From SG8-32-3 sp964514055 (GTDB taxonomy: Archaea > Thermoproteota > Bathyarchaeia > Bathyarchaeales > Bathycorpusculaceae), in contig CAZEPB010000002.1 of NCBI GenBank assembly GCA_964514055.1, positions 1 to 64,000 on the forward strand: 64,000 bases of DNA. The letters are read 5' to 3'. This document shows, one piece after another, positions 42,930-52,462 of this stretch; the first letter of the stretch is position 1; the number at the start of each line of letters is the position of its first letter. Position numbers and translations under genes: made by a program. The notes below the pieces were generated by a model. It was not told the DNA's origin. It saw nothing but the letters and a program-made list of their open reading frames with translations, and did no database searches.

Positions 42930-44210
42930 TCATTTCTTCAACAGTTCCATGAGTTTCGGCATTAACTCGCAACCTCGGGCTAAAACGCCTAAACTCCCCT
43001 TTTCACATTCGCGCTCAGAAAATTTAGCAACATTTCCATCCTTGACTTTGCCCCCCGAAATAAGCACTGGAACTGGCGTGTCGCTGTGCACCTTCAGGGC
43101 GCAGGGAGTTGCATGATCAGATGTTACGCAAATTATATGGTCTTTCAACGAAATCTTCGGCAACAGTTCTCCGAAGAAGTATTTGTCAATGGCGGAGATT
43201 ATTGCGGTTTTTCGGTGGCAGTTGCCGTCGTGACCTGGCTCGTCTGGACCTTTGAGGTGAATGTAGAAACAGTCATGATTCGGCAGTGTCGCCAGCAGTT
43301 TCTTTACTCTGATTTCGCAGTCGCCTTTGAGGTCACCTGTTGGGGAAGGGAGAAGAGTTGCCTGCATCCCAGCCAGATGGGCTATGCCTTTTTCCGCCTG
43401 CATGTCGGCGAGAGCTGCAAAGTTCACGTTATACCGCTTGTTGATGTTGAAGAATTTCGGCAGTTGGTTTCCTGCATCTCGTGTGAGGACGCAGTTAGCT
43501 TTCAGTTTGCCTTCCGCGGCGCGTTTCTCATTTACTGGGTGGTTTTCCCAGAGCGCATGCGTTTTCTCTATAAACTCGTTCACGAGACCTGCAGAGTTTC
43601 GCGCTTCTTCGGTGTCATCCAAAGGCTCGCTTTTTTTGAGAACCATATCTACATTCGGCGTCGCTACGCCTATGCCGTTTATCATGGTATAAGCAGGGTC
43701 GCTGTTCGTTATCTTGCTGGAGAGACACTTTCCGTTGCTGCTTCTAAAAACAAGAACGGCGCGGTGACCTAACATGTTCCTAAATTCAAATGTTGCAGGG
43801 CACGATTCCAACTTCACGTTTTCGTTGACGGCTTCACTTAGCTCTGTGGCTTCTTCGGTGGTTAGGGTTCTTTTCACTCTGCGATCGATTATGGTTTTCC
43901 CCTCCCCCAAAGTAGCAAAGTTGCATCTCAAAGCCAAGTCACCATCCTTCACGTCAATACCTGCGCCGACGGCTTCGATTATGCCGCGTCCAGTGCTGTA
44001 CTCAAACGGGTCGTAGCCTAAAAGCGAAATGACAGCCACATCACTCTCTGGGGCAACACCTTTTCTAACCGTGTACATCAATCCTGTTTTGCCATTCTTG
44101 GCGAGAAAGTCCAAGTTAGGCGTTTTAGCCGCTTCCAAAGGCGTTTTATTCCCCAACTCGGCAATTGGCAAGTCGCCCATACCATCAATAGCAACGTATA
44201 TCAGCTTCAA
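42930..44210 (-). CDS. apgM: Cofactor-independent phosphoglycerate mutase, archaeal type
   Basis: Interconverts 3- and 2-phosphoglycerate. Length 426 is normal for the archaeal enzyme of the alkaline phosphatase superfamily. Metal and nucleophile regions are visible: VAIDGMGDLPIAELGNKTPLE at the start (quoted only in part), APESDVAVISLLGYDP (nucleophile Ser region), STGRGIIEAVG, LKGPDEPGHDGN and VTSDHATPCALKVHSDTPVP with metal-binding Asp and His residues. It is constitutive for glycolysis and gluconeogenesis. It shares a short divergent-free gap with the peptidase gene upstream. Confidence 0.95.
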   Translation of the reverse strand: MKLIYVAIDGMGDLPIAELGNKTPLEAAKTPNLDFLAKNGKTGLMYTVRKGVAPESDVAVISLLGYDPFEYSTGRGIIEAVGAGIDVKDGDLALRCNFATLGEGKTIIDRRVKRTLTTEEATELSEAVNENVKLESCPATFEFRNMLGHRAVLVFRSSNGKCLSSKITNSDPAYTMINGIGVATPNVDMVLKKSEPLDDTEEARNSAGLVNEFIEKTHALWENHPVNEKRAAEGKLKANCVLTRDAGNQLPKFFNINKRYNVNFAALADMQAEKGIAHLAGMQATLLPSPTGDLKGDCEIRVKKLLATLPNHDCFYIHLKGPDEPGHDGNCHRKTAIISAIDKYFFGELLPKISLKDHIICVTSDHATPCALKVHSDTPVPVLISGGKVKDGNVAKFSERECEKGSLGVLARGCELMPKLMELLKK

Positions 44211-44287
44211 CTTCGGAGATTTCCTCCCCTCTTAAGCAGAGAGTTTACTCTATTTTGAGGCGATATTTCTTTTTTGCGTATAAGCCG

Positions 44288-45169
44288 CTACTTTTTCACG
44301 GATAGAATTGCTCTGATTTCTGTTTGCTTCGCTTGCGGCGTTCCAGTGGTGTTCACAAAATAAACATCGGTCTGTTCGAAATACTGAATTTTTAAATTGT
44401 TGGTCATCTTGGTTGCGCTTGGCGATTCTAAGTAGCTCACGGTGAAACCTGACTCCTCGTCATCAAGAGGTGAAACTGAGACCAAGGGATTGTCCTCATC
44501 ATCGTGCATGACGAGTTGGGCGTGGGAAAAATTGCCGATTGTTCCAGTGATACCGTCTACGGTTGCTTTGCACTCAGTGAAGTTTACGTTTCCGAAGTTT
44601 GCTAAAGTGCTGGTGGTGTCGTTAACGTTTGGTCGTTCAACTATCCATTCCGCCGTCAAACGCGAAGAATTGTAAACAACAACTTTCTCGAAATGTCCGC
44701 CTTGAGTGATATCCCTCATTTTTATTGACCAAGTGCTTGCGTTCTCGTTTACAAGGTTTATAGATGCTGTGATCGTGTCACCTGGTCGAATGCGAAAGTT
44801 CGGGATGCGGACCAAATAGTCAGGCAGCAGTTCATACCAAGCATAGTATGCAGAACGACCGTCTATGTACTCCTGCTCAGTGCCTGTCTGAATCAAGGTT
44901 TCTTCTCCATAGCCCCCTATTCCAACCCATACTCCTGCAAACGTGTTGTTTTCCGAAGGCTTAACCTCAGGCACCGTCCAAGAAGCGCTAACGCTGCTTA
45001 TCGCTGGCGTACGGTTTTGCATGTCTGAAGCAGCAATATAGCCTGACCACTGCGAAACGCGCAGAGACGCTGGTCCATCAGGCTGGTTTGGATTTGCCAA
45101 AAACAGGTTTATCGAATAAAAAACTGCAAAAGCGCCCATGATGAAAGTCGTTATAGCGATTATCGCCAA
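44288..45169 (-). CDS. Exported peptidase G1 (eqolisin-like) family protein
   Basis: A 293-residue protein with an N-terminal membrane or signal segment (about 1-27). The mature domain shows the glutamic peptidase layout: SQWSGYIAASD, VSASWTVPEV, VWVGIGGYGEETLIQTGTEQ (catalytic Gln in LIQTG) and TAEWIVERP (catalytic Glu). Eqolisins are acid peptidases first known from fungi, with scattered prokaryotic members. Activity at the cell surface is plausible since both catalytic residues are present. Confidence 0.8.
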   Translation of the reverse strand: MAIIAITTFIMGAFAVFYSINLFLANPNQPDGPASLRVSQWSGYIAASDMQNRTPAISSVSASWTVPEVKPSENNTFAGVWVGIGGYGEETLIQTGTEQEYIDGRSAYYAWYELLPDYLVRIPNFRIRPGDTITASINLVNENASTWSIKMRDITQGGHFEKVVVYNSSRLTAEWIVERPNVNDTTSTLANFGNVNFTECKATVDGITGTIGNFSHAQLVMHDDEDNPLVSVSPLDDEESGFTVSYLESPSATKMTNNLKIQYFEQTDVYFVNTTGTPQAKQTEIRAILSVKK

Positions 45170-45313
45170 GAGTCTTGAAGCATTGATGTTTAAAGGTAAA
45201 GTCTGCCACCTTTTTTATTGGAAAGTCTTAATGGGCATATAAAGAATTTGCTGTTTTCTCGCAAACGAGCAAAGGGTGAAAAAGCAAAAAACACGTTCAC
45301 GCGCCAGCCTTGC

Positions 45314-46765
45314 TCAGAAACTGTCCCTGAACCCTGACACCACATCTTTGATTGATTGGATTAATGGGTGCTTTATTTCCGCGGGAGCCTCAAGTTTCTC
45401 CAAGCGATTCACTCTAAAGTATATGGGGGGATGAGGGTCTAAACCCAACCATTCTTGAAGGCGGAAAGACGGCACCCGTTCGTACAGCAGCCGTTGGAAA
45501 CCTATTTTTTCAAGTGCGCCAGCTAAGACTTCGGGTTTGCCCATCGTAATGGCTGATGTAAGGTCTGCGCGTGCTTCGAAGAATTTGGCGATGAAGAAGA
45601 TTACTACCATCACAGCCCAGAAGTAGGCGAAGAACAGGAAAGAAGAGAAAATTAACGGGAATAATGGAAACAGCACGTAGAATCTGAAGAGAAACTCGCC
45701 AGCAGTCAACCCGTAAAGAAGAAGCGGGTCCCGCCCTTTAAGATGCCCGAACTCATGACCTAACACGCTGATAACTTCCTCCTCCTCAAGCTGAACCAGA
45801 AGACCCGTAGTTATCAAAACCACACCACGACTTGGGCTGGGACCAGACGCCGCCGCGTTCGGAACCATAGTGTTTGACACCACGATTTTAGGCACTGAAA
45901 AACCGAATTTATCGGCGACCTTTTTTACGAGCGCGTAAACGTTCACTTTCTTAACCGAAAGGTTCTCAGGCTGGCATGCTATGCCATGTTTCCCGAAGAC
46001 TTTTTGTGCTTCTTCACAGTCGATTTCGCCTCGCTCAGCCAAAATTTCGTCGTAGATTTCCTTTTTTATCGCTAATAATTGTTCTCGCGGGAGTGTTTGC
46101 TGAAGTTCGCCGTTTGTTTTGATGGGCAAATTGTATTTCAGAAGATGAATTATGGGGTTGGCTTTGGTGATATGCCAATCAGCCGTTCTGGAAATGAAGT
46201 TGCTGGAGTAAAAAACAAAAACAAACTGCACTGCGATAAGAACTAACGGTGCAATCCAGAAAGCCTGCGGGTAAAGCGAAGCTAAGACTATGAAAATTAC
46301 CATGCCGAAAGCTATGAACACTACGAAAAAGAGAATCTGAGTTTCAAGAAACAGGCGGCGGAAGGATTTTTCCTTTTTCTTAAGCTCCTCTGGCACTATA
46401 TCTTCGCCTTCTCTCCAAGCAAAGTACATTGTTGCTTTTCTAGCGTGTTCCTCGAAAATCTGCACTGCAATAACAACGTCTTGTTTTGCCTCTTCGATGG
46501 CTGTGCTCGACACTGCGCCATCAATGGGAATTACTTTGACTTCTATGGGCGTGGTGCCTTTGACTTCCGCTTTAAGAGATTGTTTCCCCTGAGCGTCAAG
46601 AACCACGTAAGAGAGGAAAGGAAAACCGTCTGTTGTCTCTCTGTAAAAATTGGAAAATCGCTGTTTCTGAGGAAGCAGGTACTGCGTGTACATGAAATTA
46701 AATAGTTTTTCCATGTAACTGGCTGGTATCTCTGTAGCTATGGTGTAAGAAACAGCTTGGGCCAT
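45314..46765 (-). CDS. HtpX-like M48 membrane metallopeptidase
   Basis: A 483-residue protein. Two membrane helices lie near 150-195, and the zinc motif HEFGH at 337-341 sits in SVLGHEFGHLKGRDP. Further helices follow at about 360-400, with the third ligand region at ARADLTSAITMG (Glu in FFEARAD). The N-terminal 120 residues are a soluble extension not usual in HtpX. HtpX-type enzymes degrade damaged membrane proteins. The start at 46765 follows a purine-rich stretch. Confidence 0.85.
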   Translation of the reverse strand: MAQAVSYTIATEIPASYMEKLFNFMYTQYLLPQKQRFSNFYRETTDGFPFLSYVVLDAQGKQSLKAEVKGTTPIEVKVIPIDGAVSSTAIEEAKQDVVIAVQIFEEHARKATMYFAWREGEDIVPEELKKKEKSFRRLFLETQILFFVVFIAFGMVIFIVLASLYPQAFWIAPLVLIAVQFVFVFYSSNFISRTADWHITKANPIIHLLKYNLPIKTNGELQQTLPREQLLAIKKEIYDEILAERGEIDCEEAQKVFGKHGIACQPENLSVKKVNVYALVKKVADKFGFSVPKIVVSNTMVPNAAASGPSPSRGVVLITTGLLVQLEEEEVISVLGHEFGHLKGRDPLLLYGLTAGEFLFRFYVLFPLFPLIFSSFLFFAYFWAVMVVIFFIAKFFEARADLTSAITMGKPEVLAGALEKIGFQRLLYERVPSFRLQEWLGLDPHPPIYFRVNRLEKLEAPAEIKHPLIQSIKDVVSGFRDSF

Positions 46766-47032
46766 TCTGCCTCAAATCTCAACTTCGCTTATGTGCAATT
46801 CAATAAACTTCTTTTTTATAAAGGTTTTATCATGAACAAAAGGTTACGATGTGCATTCTGGGGTATCGAGCGAAATGGCATATCAAAAGCTATCACTTTT
46901 TGTTCGGTCAAACTATTAGCTACAACCCATTTGTATTTGTGTTAAACTACTAATTAATAATCTTTATTAGGATTCAGTTTTTGATGTTCGTGGTGAACAA
47001 AGATTAAAAGAAAAGCCTTTTTTATAATAGCT

Positions 47033-48469
47033 TTGCTGACAGCAGCCGTAATCGTGCCCCTAATAGTAATCAATGCACAGGCAGTTTTAAGCGCCGGTCC
47101 AGACCAGCAAGTGAACACGGGCGACAAAGTCTTTTTCAACGGAACAACTACCGAAAACGTCACCTCAATAATACAAGTCACTTGGGATTTCGGCGACAAC
47201 ACCACAGCAGTAAACGGCACCAGCCCAGACCTGCTTAACGCAACCCACATTTACACCACAGCAGGCGTTTACAACGCTACACTCACCGTCAAGTTCGACT
47301 CCACACTCAACCAAACCGAAATCGCAACTGCCACAATAACCGTAAATGAAAACCAGCCGCCTATCGCCGATGCAGGACCTGACCAATCTGTAGAGCAAAC
47401 AAGCCCGCAAGGTGCAAACGTAACGCTTAACGGCGCAGGCTCTAGTGACCCTAATAATGATACGCTGACTTATTTCTGGAACTGGACTGGAGGCTCCGCG
47501 TCAGGGATTAGTCCAACAGTAATGCTCCCGCCAGGAATGACAAACATCACTCTAACGGTAAGCGACGGAGAATTCAACTCAACAGACACTGTAAGCATAA
47601 CTATAGGCGACACAACACCACCGAACGTTGATGCCGGTGAGGATATGATAGTTGAAGCAGGGGCTCCTGATGGAGCGGAGGTAATGCTTCACGGTGAGGC
47701 AACAGATGACGTAGACATGGACCTTGACTACGTTTGGAGCGAAGAAGAAACAGTTCTAGGAACTGAAGCAAACTTGACCATCACGCTAAGCTTGGGATCA
47801 CACATCCTTACGTTGAACGCAACTGATGATTCAGGGAACATGGGAACTGACAACGTAACAATCGATGTTGTTGACACAACGCCACCAGAAGTGAACGCGG
47901 GCGAAGACATTACTGTAGAGGCGGGATATGAAACAACAATTCATGGTAGTGCAACGGACCTCGTTGACATGGACCTTGATTACGTGTGGAAAGAGGGTCA
48001 AACGATTCTAGGAACTGAAGCGAACCTGACTTACATGTTCACTTTAGGAACACATGTGCTGACGTTAAGTGCGACTGATGACTCTGGAAATGTGGGAACT
48101 GACAACGTAACAATAGAAGCTGTGGATACTACGCCTCCAGAAATTAATGTAACCGTAGCTCCGGACATGATGTGGCCTCCAAACCACAAATATGTTGACG
48201 TAGAAACAGTGGTCACCGTTCATGATGCAGTAGACCCTTCCCCAACAATAACTTTGGTTTCAGTTACAAGCAACGAACCAGATAACTGGAAAGGCGACGG
48301 TAATACAACCAACGATATTGTAATTCTAGGTAACAACATGTTTCGATTCAGAGCTGAAAGGTCTGGAACAGGTCAAGGACGAACTTACACGATAACATAT
48401 AGAGCTACTGACGCATCCGGAAACTCTGCAGAAGCATCGGTAACTATAATGGTACCGCACAACAAATAA
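47033..48469 (+). CDS. Secreted PKD/HYR-repeat surface protein, start uncertain
   Basis: A 478-residue exported protein from TTG at 47033, which would cut its signal peptide. The frame is open back to 47003 with KRKAFFIIALLTAA, and a GTG at 46993 followed by one extra base would give a full signal peptide (N-K-I-K-R-K-A-F-F-I). A one-base insertion or unusual start is therefore likely. A PKD domain (about 15-110; WDFGDNTTA) is followed by three similar Ig-like repeats (about 105-380) sharing AGEDxxVEAG and LTLxATDDSGN, and a fourth domain. It has no C-terminal anchor, so it may be released or bound through its repeats. Confidence 0.78.
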   Translation: MLTAAVIVPLIVINAQAVLSAGPDQQVNTGDKVFFNGTTTENVTSIIQVTWDFGDNTTAVNGTSPDLLNATHIYTTAGVYNATLTVKFDSTLNQTEIATATITVNENQPPIADAGPDQSVEQTSPQGANVTLNGAGSSDPNNDTLTYFWNWTGGSASGISPTVMLPPGMTNITLTVSDGEFNSTDTVSITIGDTTPPNVDAGEDMIVEAGAPDGAEVMLHGEATDDVDMDLDYVWSEEETVLGTEANLTITLSLGSHILTLNATDDSGNMGTDNVTIDVVDTTPPEVNAGEDITVEAGYETTIHGSATDLVDMDLDYVWKEGQTILGTEANLTYMFTLGTHVLTLSATDDSGNVGTDNVTIEAVDTTPPEINVTVAPDMMWPPNHKYVDVETVVTVHDAVDPSPTITLVSVTSNEPDNWKGDGNTTNDIVILGNNMFRFRAERSGTGQGRTYTITYRATDASGNSAEASVTIMVPHNK

Positions 48470-48471
48470 CA

Positions 48472-48497
48472 TCTACCTTTTTTCTTTTTTATTTTGC
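48472..48497 (+). terminator. T-tract terminator
   Basis: Directly after the stop lies CTTTTTTCTTTTTTATTTTG, a pyrimidine-rich double T-run as in archaeal intrinsic terminators. Confidence 0.65.
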
Positions 48498-48693
48498 TGA
48501 ATTCAAAAAATCGGAATGGGCAGCTATCACAAGAATGTTAGATGTATATTTAACTAATCTAATGCTCAAACTCGCCTTTTATAACTCTACGAGTACGAAG
48601 GGGAGAAGGCAACAGCTTGCCAGTCACCTTCCTGACCCATGAGAGAAGCTATAAATAAGCTTTCAGAAATAGTTAAAACCGCAAACTTAAAAG

Positions 48694-49941
48694 GTGAAAG
48701 TTTTGAGAGTTGGTTTTTTCGTTTGGGAATATCCACCTAGGCTTGTCGGTGGCTTAGGCACTTACGCCGAATATTTGGCACATGAATTCGTTGATATAGG
48801 ACACGACGTTTCGGTTTTCACACTTAACGACGGCAACCTTAAAACCAGAGAAATTCTACGGGGCGTAGAGGTTCATCGACCTCTAATTGCAGACGCAAGC
48901 AACGTTTTTCCGTTCTTCGTAGTTGACGACCTGAAGAAATGGGGCACAAACATCAAACTTTTCAATGACATTTTCATCTACAACATTCTAAGCGCAACAA
49001 AATTTCTCAACGGCCTAATAAAAAAAGAAAATTACCGTTTTGACGTGGTCTGCGTTCACGACTGGCTAAGCGGCGTTGCAGGTCTCGTCGTTAAGAACGA
49101 ATCAAAGATTCCCGTGGTCTTCCACACCCACAGCACGGAATGGGGCAGAAGCGGAGGTCACGGATCAGAAGTAGTGTCACACTTAGAAGGCGCCATGGCT
49201 CAAAACGCGAACAGGATAATAACCGTTAGTTACGCCATGCAGCAAGACCTGATACGACATGGCTGGCCACAGTCAAAAATTAGCGTGGTTTGGAACGGCG
49301 TGGACCCTGAACGTTACGACCCGCGCAAAATTCAACAAGAAGATGTAAAGAAAATTCGAGAAAAATACGGCATCCCGAACGGTTGGAATATGCTTCTTTT
49401 CGTTGGAAGACTAACGTGGGTGAAAAGCGTAAGAAACTTGTTGCAGGCGATGCCCATGGTCCTAAAAGAATATCCCAACACTAAACTCGTTATCCTAGGC
49501 AAAGGCGAAGAGCAAACGGATATTGTGGAAACAGCGGACAGGTTAGGCATCAAAGACAAAGTTGTTTACCGCTTTGATTTTGTTAATGAAAACGAAAGAA
49601 TCTTGCATTACGCTGCCTCGGATGTATGCGTCTTCCCGTCAGTTTACGAGCCCTTCGGTATAGTAAGTTTAGAAGCTATGGCACTGGAAAAACCAGTGGT
49701 TGTAGGCGCACGTGGCGTAGTAGGCTTCAAAGAGCAAGTGATAAGCTCAGGTGCAGACCAGAACGGCATGCACGTTAACGGCGAAGACCCTGCGGACATA
49801 GCTTGGGGAATAAAAGAAACACTGAAGAACCCGGAAAAAGCGAGAAACTGGGGCGAGAACGGACGCAAAAGAGTACTAGAATACTTCACATGGAGAAAAG
49901 TCGCTGAAGAAACCCTCAAAATCTACGAGGCACTTATTTAA
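48694..49941 (+). CDS. GT4-type glycosyltransferase (glycogen synthase/starch synthase-like)
   Basis: A 415-residue GT-B enzyme. The N-terminal domain begins VGFFVWEYPPRLVGGLGTYAEY (quoted in part; nucleotide-sugar phosphate loop at GGLGTY). The C-terminal half has LLFVGRLTWVKSVRNLLQAM, VILGKGEE and the EX7E region PSVYEPFGIVSLEA. It probably transfers glucose or a similar sugar for glycogen or surface glycans. The start is GTG at 48694, preceded by AAAGG. A 33-codon frame from 48639 overlaps this start in another frame and may be an upstream ORF. Confidence 0.9.
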   Translation: MKVLRVGFFVWEYPPRLVGGLGTYAEYLAHEFVDIGHDVSVFTLNDGNLKTREILRGVEVHRPLIADASNVFPFFVVDDLKKWGTNIKLFNDIFIYNILSATKFLNGLIKKENYRFDVVCVHDWLSGVAGLVVKNESKIPVVFHTHSTEWGRSGGHGSEVVSHLEGAMAQNANRIITVSYAMQQDLIRHGWPQSKISVVWNGVDPERYDPRKIQQEDVKKIREKYGIPNGWNMLLFVGRLTWVKSVRNLLQAMPMVLKEYPNTKLVILGKGEEQTDIVETADRLGIKDKVVYRFDFVNENERILHYAASDVCVFPSVYEPFGIVSLEAMALEKPVVVGARGVVGFKEQVISSGADQNGMHVNGEDPADIAWGIKETLKNPEKARNWGENGRKRVLEYFTWRKVAEETLKIYEALI

Positions 49942-50032
49942 AAAAGCGAATTCTTCAAGCGCGCCCCAAAAGGAAAACTTAAAAAGATAGATTACGGCTA
50001 AGAATCGCCTATTAGGACAGAAGGCTTTTCCT

Positions 50033-52459
50033 ATGGATTCTAAAACTGCTTCTTCAGGTAAAGCACCATACGAAAAGTACGCCAAAACAGGGCTATCCTC
50101 AGAAGAAGTAGAAAAGAAACTTCAACAATATGGTTTTAACGAGATTCCCGAAAAGAAAGTTAATCCTATCCGCAAGTTTCTGGGATATTTCTGGGGACCT
50201 ATTCCTTGGATGATAGAAGCAGCTGCCGCGCTTTCTATAGTGATACAGCACTGGGAAGACTTCGGCATAATCTTCACTTTGTTAATAGTAAACGCTGTGG
50301 TTGGCTTCTGGCAGGAGCACAAAGCCGATAACGCCATAGAATTGCTGAAAAAGAGGCTGGCGCCCAAAGCCCGTGTACTCAGAGATAGTGCTTGGCATGA
50401 AATACCCTCGAGAGAACTTGTACCAGGCGATGTAGTGCGAGTCCGTTTAGGAGACATCGTTCCAGCAGACATCAAACTCATGAAAGGCGATTACATGCTC
50501 TTGGACGAGTCTGCGTTGACTGGCGAATCACTGCCCGCGGAAAAGCATGTTTCCGACCTGGCCTATTCAGGGTCAATAGTTCGACAAGGCGAAATGGACG
50601 CCTATGTTGTAGCCACTGGAATCAGCAGTTACTTCGGCAAAACCACGAAGCTTGTGGAAGAAGCTAAAACTGGTAGCCACTTCCAAAAAGCCGTTGTAAA
50701 AATAGGCGACTACCTGATTGCTCTCGCCGTGATAATGGTTTCCACAATATTCATCGTAGCCCTCTTCCGAGCGGCTCCTATACTTGAAATCCTACAGTTC
50801 GCGTTGGTCTTGATAGTGGCGGCAATACCCGTGGCGTTGCCCGCCGTGTTGACCGTCACCATGGCTATCGGAGCCGTTGCGCTCGCCAAGAAGGAAGCCA
50901 TCGTCAGCAAGCTGGTAGCAATTGAGGAAATGGCTGGCGTAGACGTGTTATGCTCAGATAAAACGGGCACCATAACCCAAAACGAACTTGCCATTGCGGA
51001 AGCTAAGACGTTTGGAGAATTCGAAATTGACGATGCCCTATTGTATGGGACGTTAGCCTCTAGAGAGGAAAATCAAGATCCCATTGATGATGCAGTTATA
51101 GCCAAAGCCAAGACCATCGGAGCAGTTGCTGACGCCCTTGGCAAATATGATGTGGTTGACTTCAAACCGTTTGACCCGGTTTCGAAAAGAACGGAAGCCA
51201 CTGTGAAGAGCGCAGAGGGCAATCAGTTCAAAGTTTCGAAGGGTGCGCCGCAAGTCGTTCTCTCTCTTGTGCCAAACAAAGATGAAATAGAAAGTCGAAT
51301 TAATGAAATCGTAGACACCTTCGCGGGTAAAGGATACCGAGCTTTAGGTGTAGCCAAAACTGATAAGAAAGGCAAGTGGGAGTACGTTGGGTTGCTCGGA
51401 ATTTATGACCCGCCGAGGGAAGACTCAGCGGAAACGATAAAGACAGCCCAGAAGATGGGCATCAACGTTAAAATGGTTACAGGCGACCACGTTGCCATAG
51501 CCAAAGAGATTGGCAAAGAGGTGAACCTCGGCGCAAACATCCTGCCAGCGTCTTCTTTCGTTGATAAAACGGACAGCGAATCAGGCGGTCTTATTGAAAA
51601 CGCTGATGGTTTCGCCCAAGTTTTTCCTGAACACAAGTACCGCATCGTGCATTTGCTTCAGGAAAAAGGGCACATTGTTGGCATGACAGGTGACGGTGTT
51701 AATGACGCTCCTGCTTTGAAAAAGGCAGATGCGGGAATAGCTGTTTCTGGAGCCACGGATGCGGCTAAGTCAGCCGCGGATGTTGTGCTTACCAAGCCTG
51801 GTCTTTCGGTTATAATCGATACCATAAAAGAAAGCCGGAAAATTTTCCAGCGCATGAACAACTACTCCATTTACCGAATTGCCGAGACCATTCGTGTGCT
51901 GATTTTCTTGACGCTGTCGATTATTATCTTCAACTTTTACCCCGTGACTGCTGCGATGATTGTAATTTTGGCGTTGCTTAACGACATACCCATCATGATG
52001 ATTGCCTACGACAACGTGAAAATCAGAGAGAAACCTGTCCGTTGGAACATGCGCGAGGTGTTGGTCGTAGCTACCTTGCTCGGTATAACAGGTGTGTTCG
52101 CAAGTTTCTTCCTGTTCCTGATAGGTATGCAAGTGTTGAATTTGGACATGGCTACTCTGCAGACGCTTATTTTCCTCAAGTTGACCGTTGGCGGACACAT
52201 GACTATTTACCTTGCGCGCACGGGCGTGCATCATTTCTGGGACCGCCCGCTCCCAGCCAAAATCCTTTTCGTGACTGCAGAGTCTACTCAAATTATGGGT
52301 ACGTTATTGGCGATCTTCGGCATATTCATGAATCCTCTCGGGTGGGAATTAGCCGCTTTCGTTTGGGGATATGCACTGCTAAGCTTCTTCATTACAGACT
52401 CTCTGAAAATACGCTATTTCAGATTAATGAGACATGAAGACGTAAAGATGCAAAGGTAA
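50033..52459 (+). CDS. P3A-type proton-exporting P-type ATPase
   Basis: An 808-residue pump of the plasma-membrane H+-ATPase group. Features: actuator motif LTGESLPAEK near 164, phosphorylation site CSDKTGTIT with Asp309, and hinge MTGDGVNDAPALKKADAGIA near 551. Ten-helix layout is suggested by pairs near 60-105, 230-290 and the last third. Spacing and the short N- and C-termini fit archaeal and plant H+-ATPases. It would export protons at ATP cost. It ends 3 bp from the convergent phosphofructokinase gene. Confidence 0.93.
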   Translation: MDSKTASSGKAPYEKYAKTGLSSEEVEKKLQQYGFNEIPEKKVNPIRKFLGYFWGPIPWMIEAAAALSIVIQHWEDFGIIFTLLIVNAVVGFWQEHKADNAIELLKKRLAPKARVLRDSAWHEIPSRELVPGDVVRVRLGDIVPADIKLMKGDYMLLDESALTGESLPAEKHVSDLAYSGSIVRQGEMDAYVVATGISSYFGKTTKLVEEAKTGSHFQKAVVKIGDYLIALAVIMVSTIFIVALFRAAPILEILQFALVLIVAAIPVALPAVLTVTMAIGAVALAKKEAIVSKLVAIEEMAGVDVLCSDKTGTITQNELAIAEAKTFGEFEIDDALLYGTLASREENQDPIDDAVIAKAKTIGAVADALGKYDVVDFKPFDPVSKRTEATVKSAEGNQFKVSKGAPQVVLSLVPNKDEIESRINEIVDTFAGKGYRALGVAKTDKKGKWEYVGLLGIYDPPREDSAETIKTAQKMGINVKMVTGDHVAIAKEIGKEVNLGANILPASSFVDKTDSESGGLIENADGFAQVFPEHKYRIVHLLQEKGHIVGMTGDGVNDAPALKKADAGIAVSGATDAAKSAADVVLTKPGLSVIIDTIKESRKIFQRMNNYSIYRIAETIRVLIFLTLSIIIFNFYPVTAAMIVILALLNDIPIMMIAYDNVKIREKPVRWNMREVLVVATLLGITGVFASFFLFLIGMQVLNLDMATLQTLIFLKLTVGGHMTIYLARTGVHHFWDRPLPAKILFVTAESTQIMGTLLAIFGIFMNPLGWELAAFVWGYALLSFFITDSLKIRYFRLMRHEDVKMQR

Positions 52460-52462
52460 CTT

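Noticed and set aside
46757..46945. 62-residue plus-strand frame, inner ATG with MNKRLRCAFWG
   Set aside because: It overlaps the start of the HtpX-like gene and has no motif; translation is not supported.
48639..48740. 33-codon upstream frame overlapping the glycosyltransferase start
   Set aside because: It could be a regulatory upstream ORF, but it has no ribosome-binding site and the evidence is too weak to list it as a gene.
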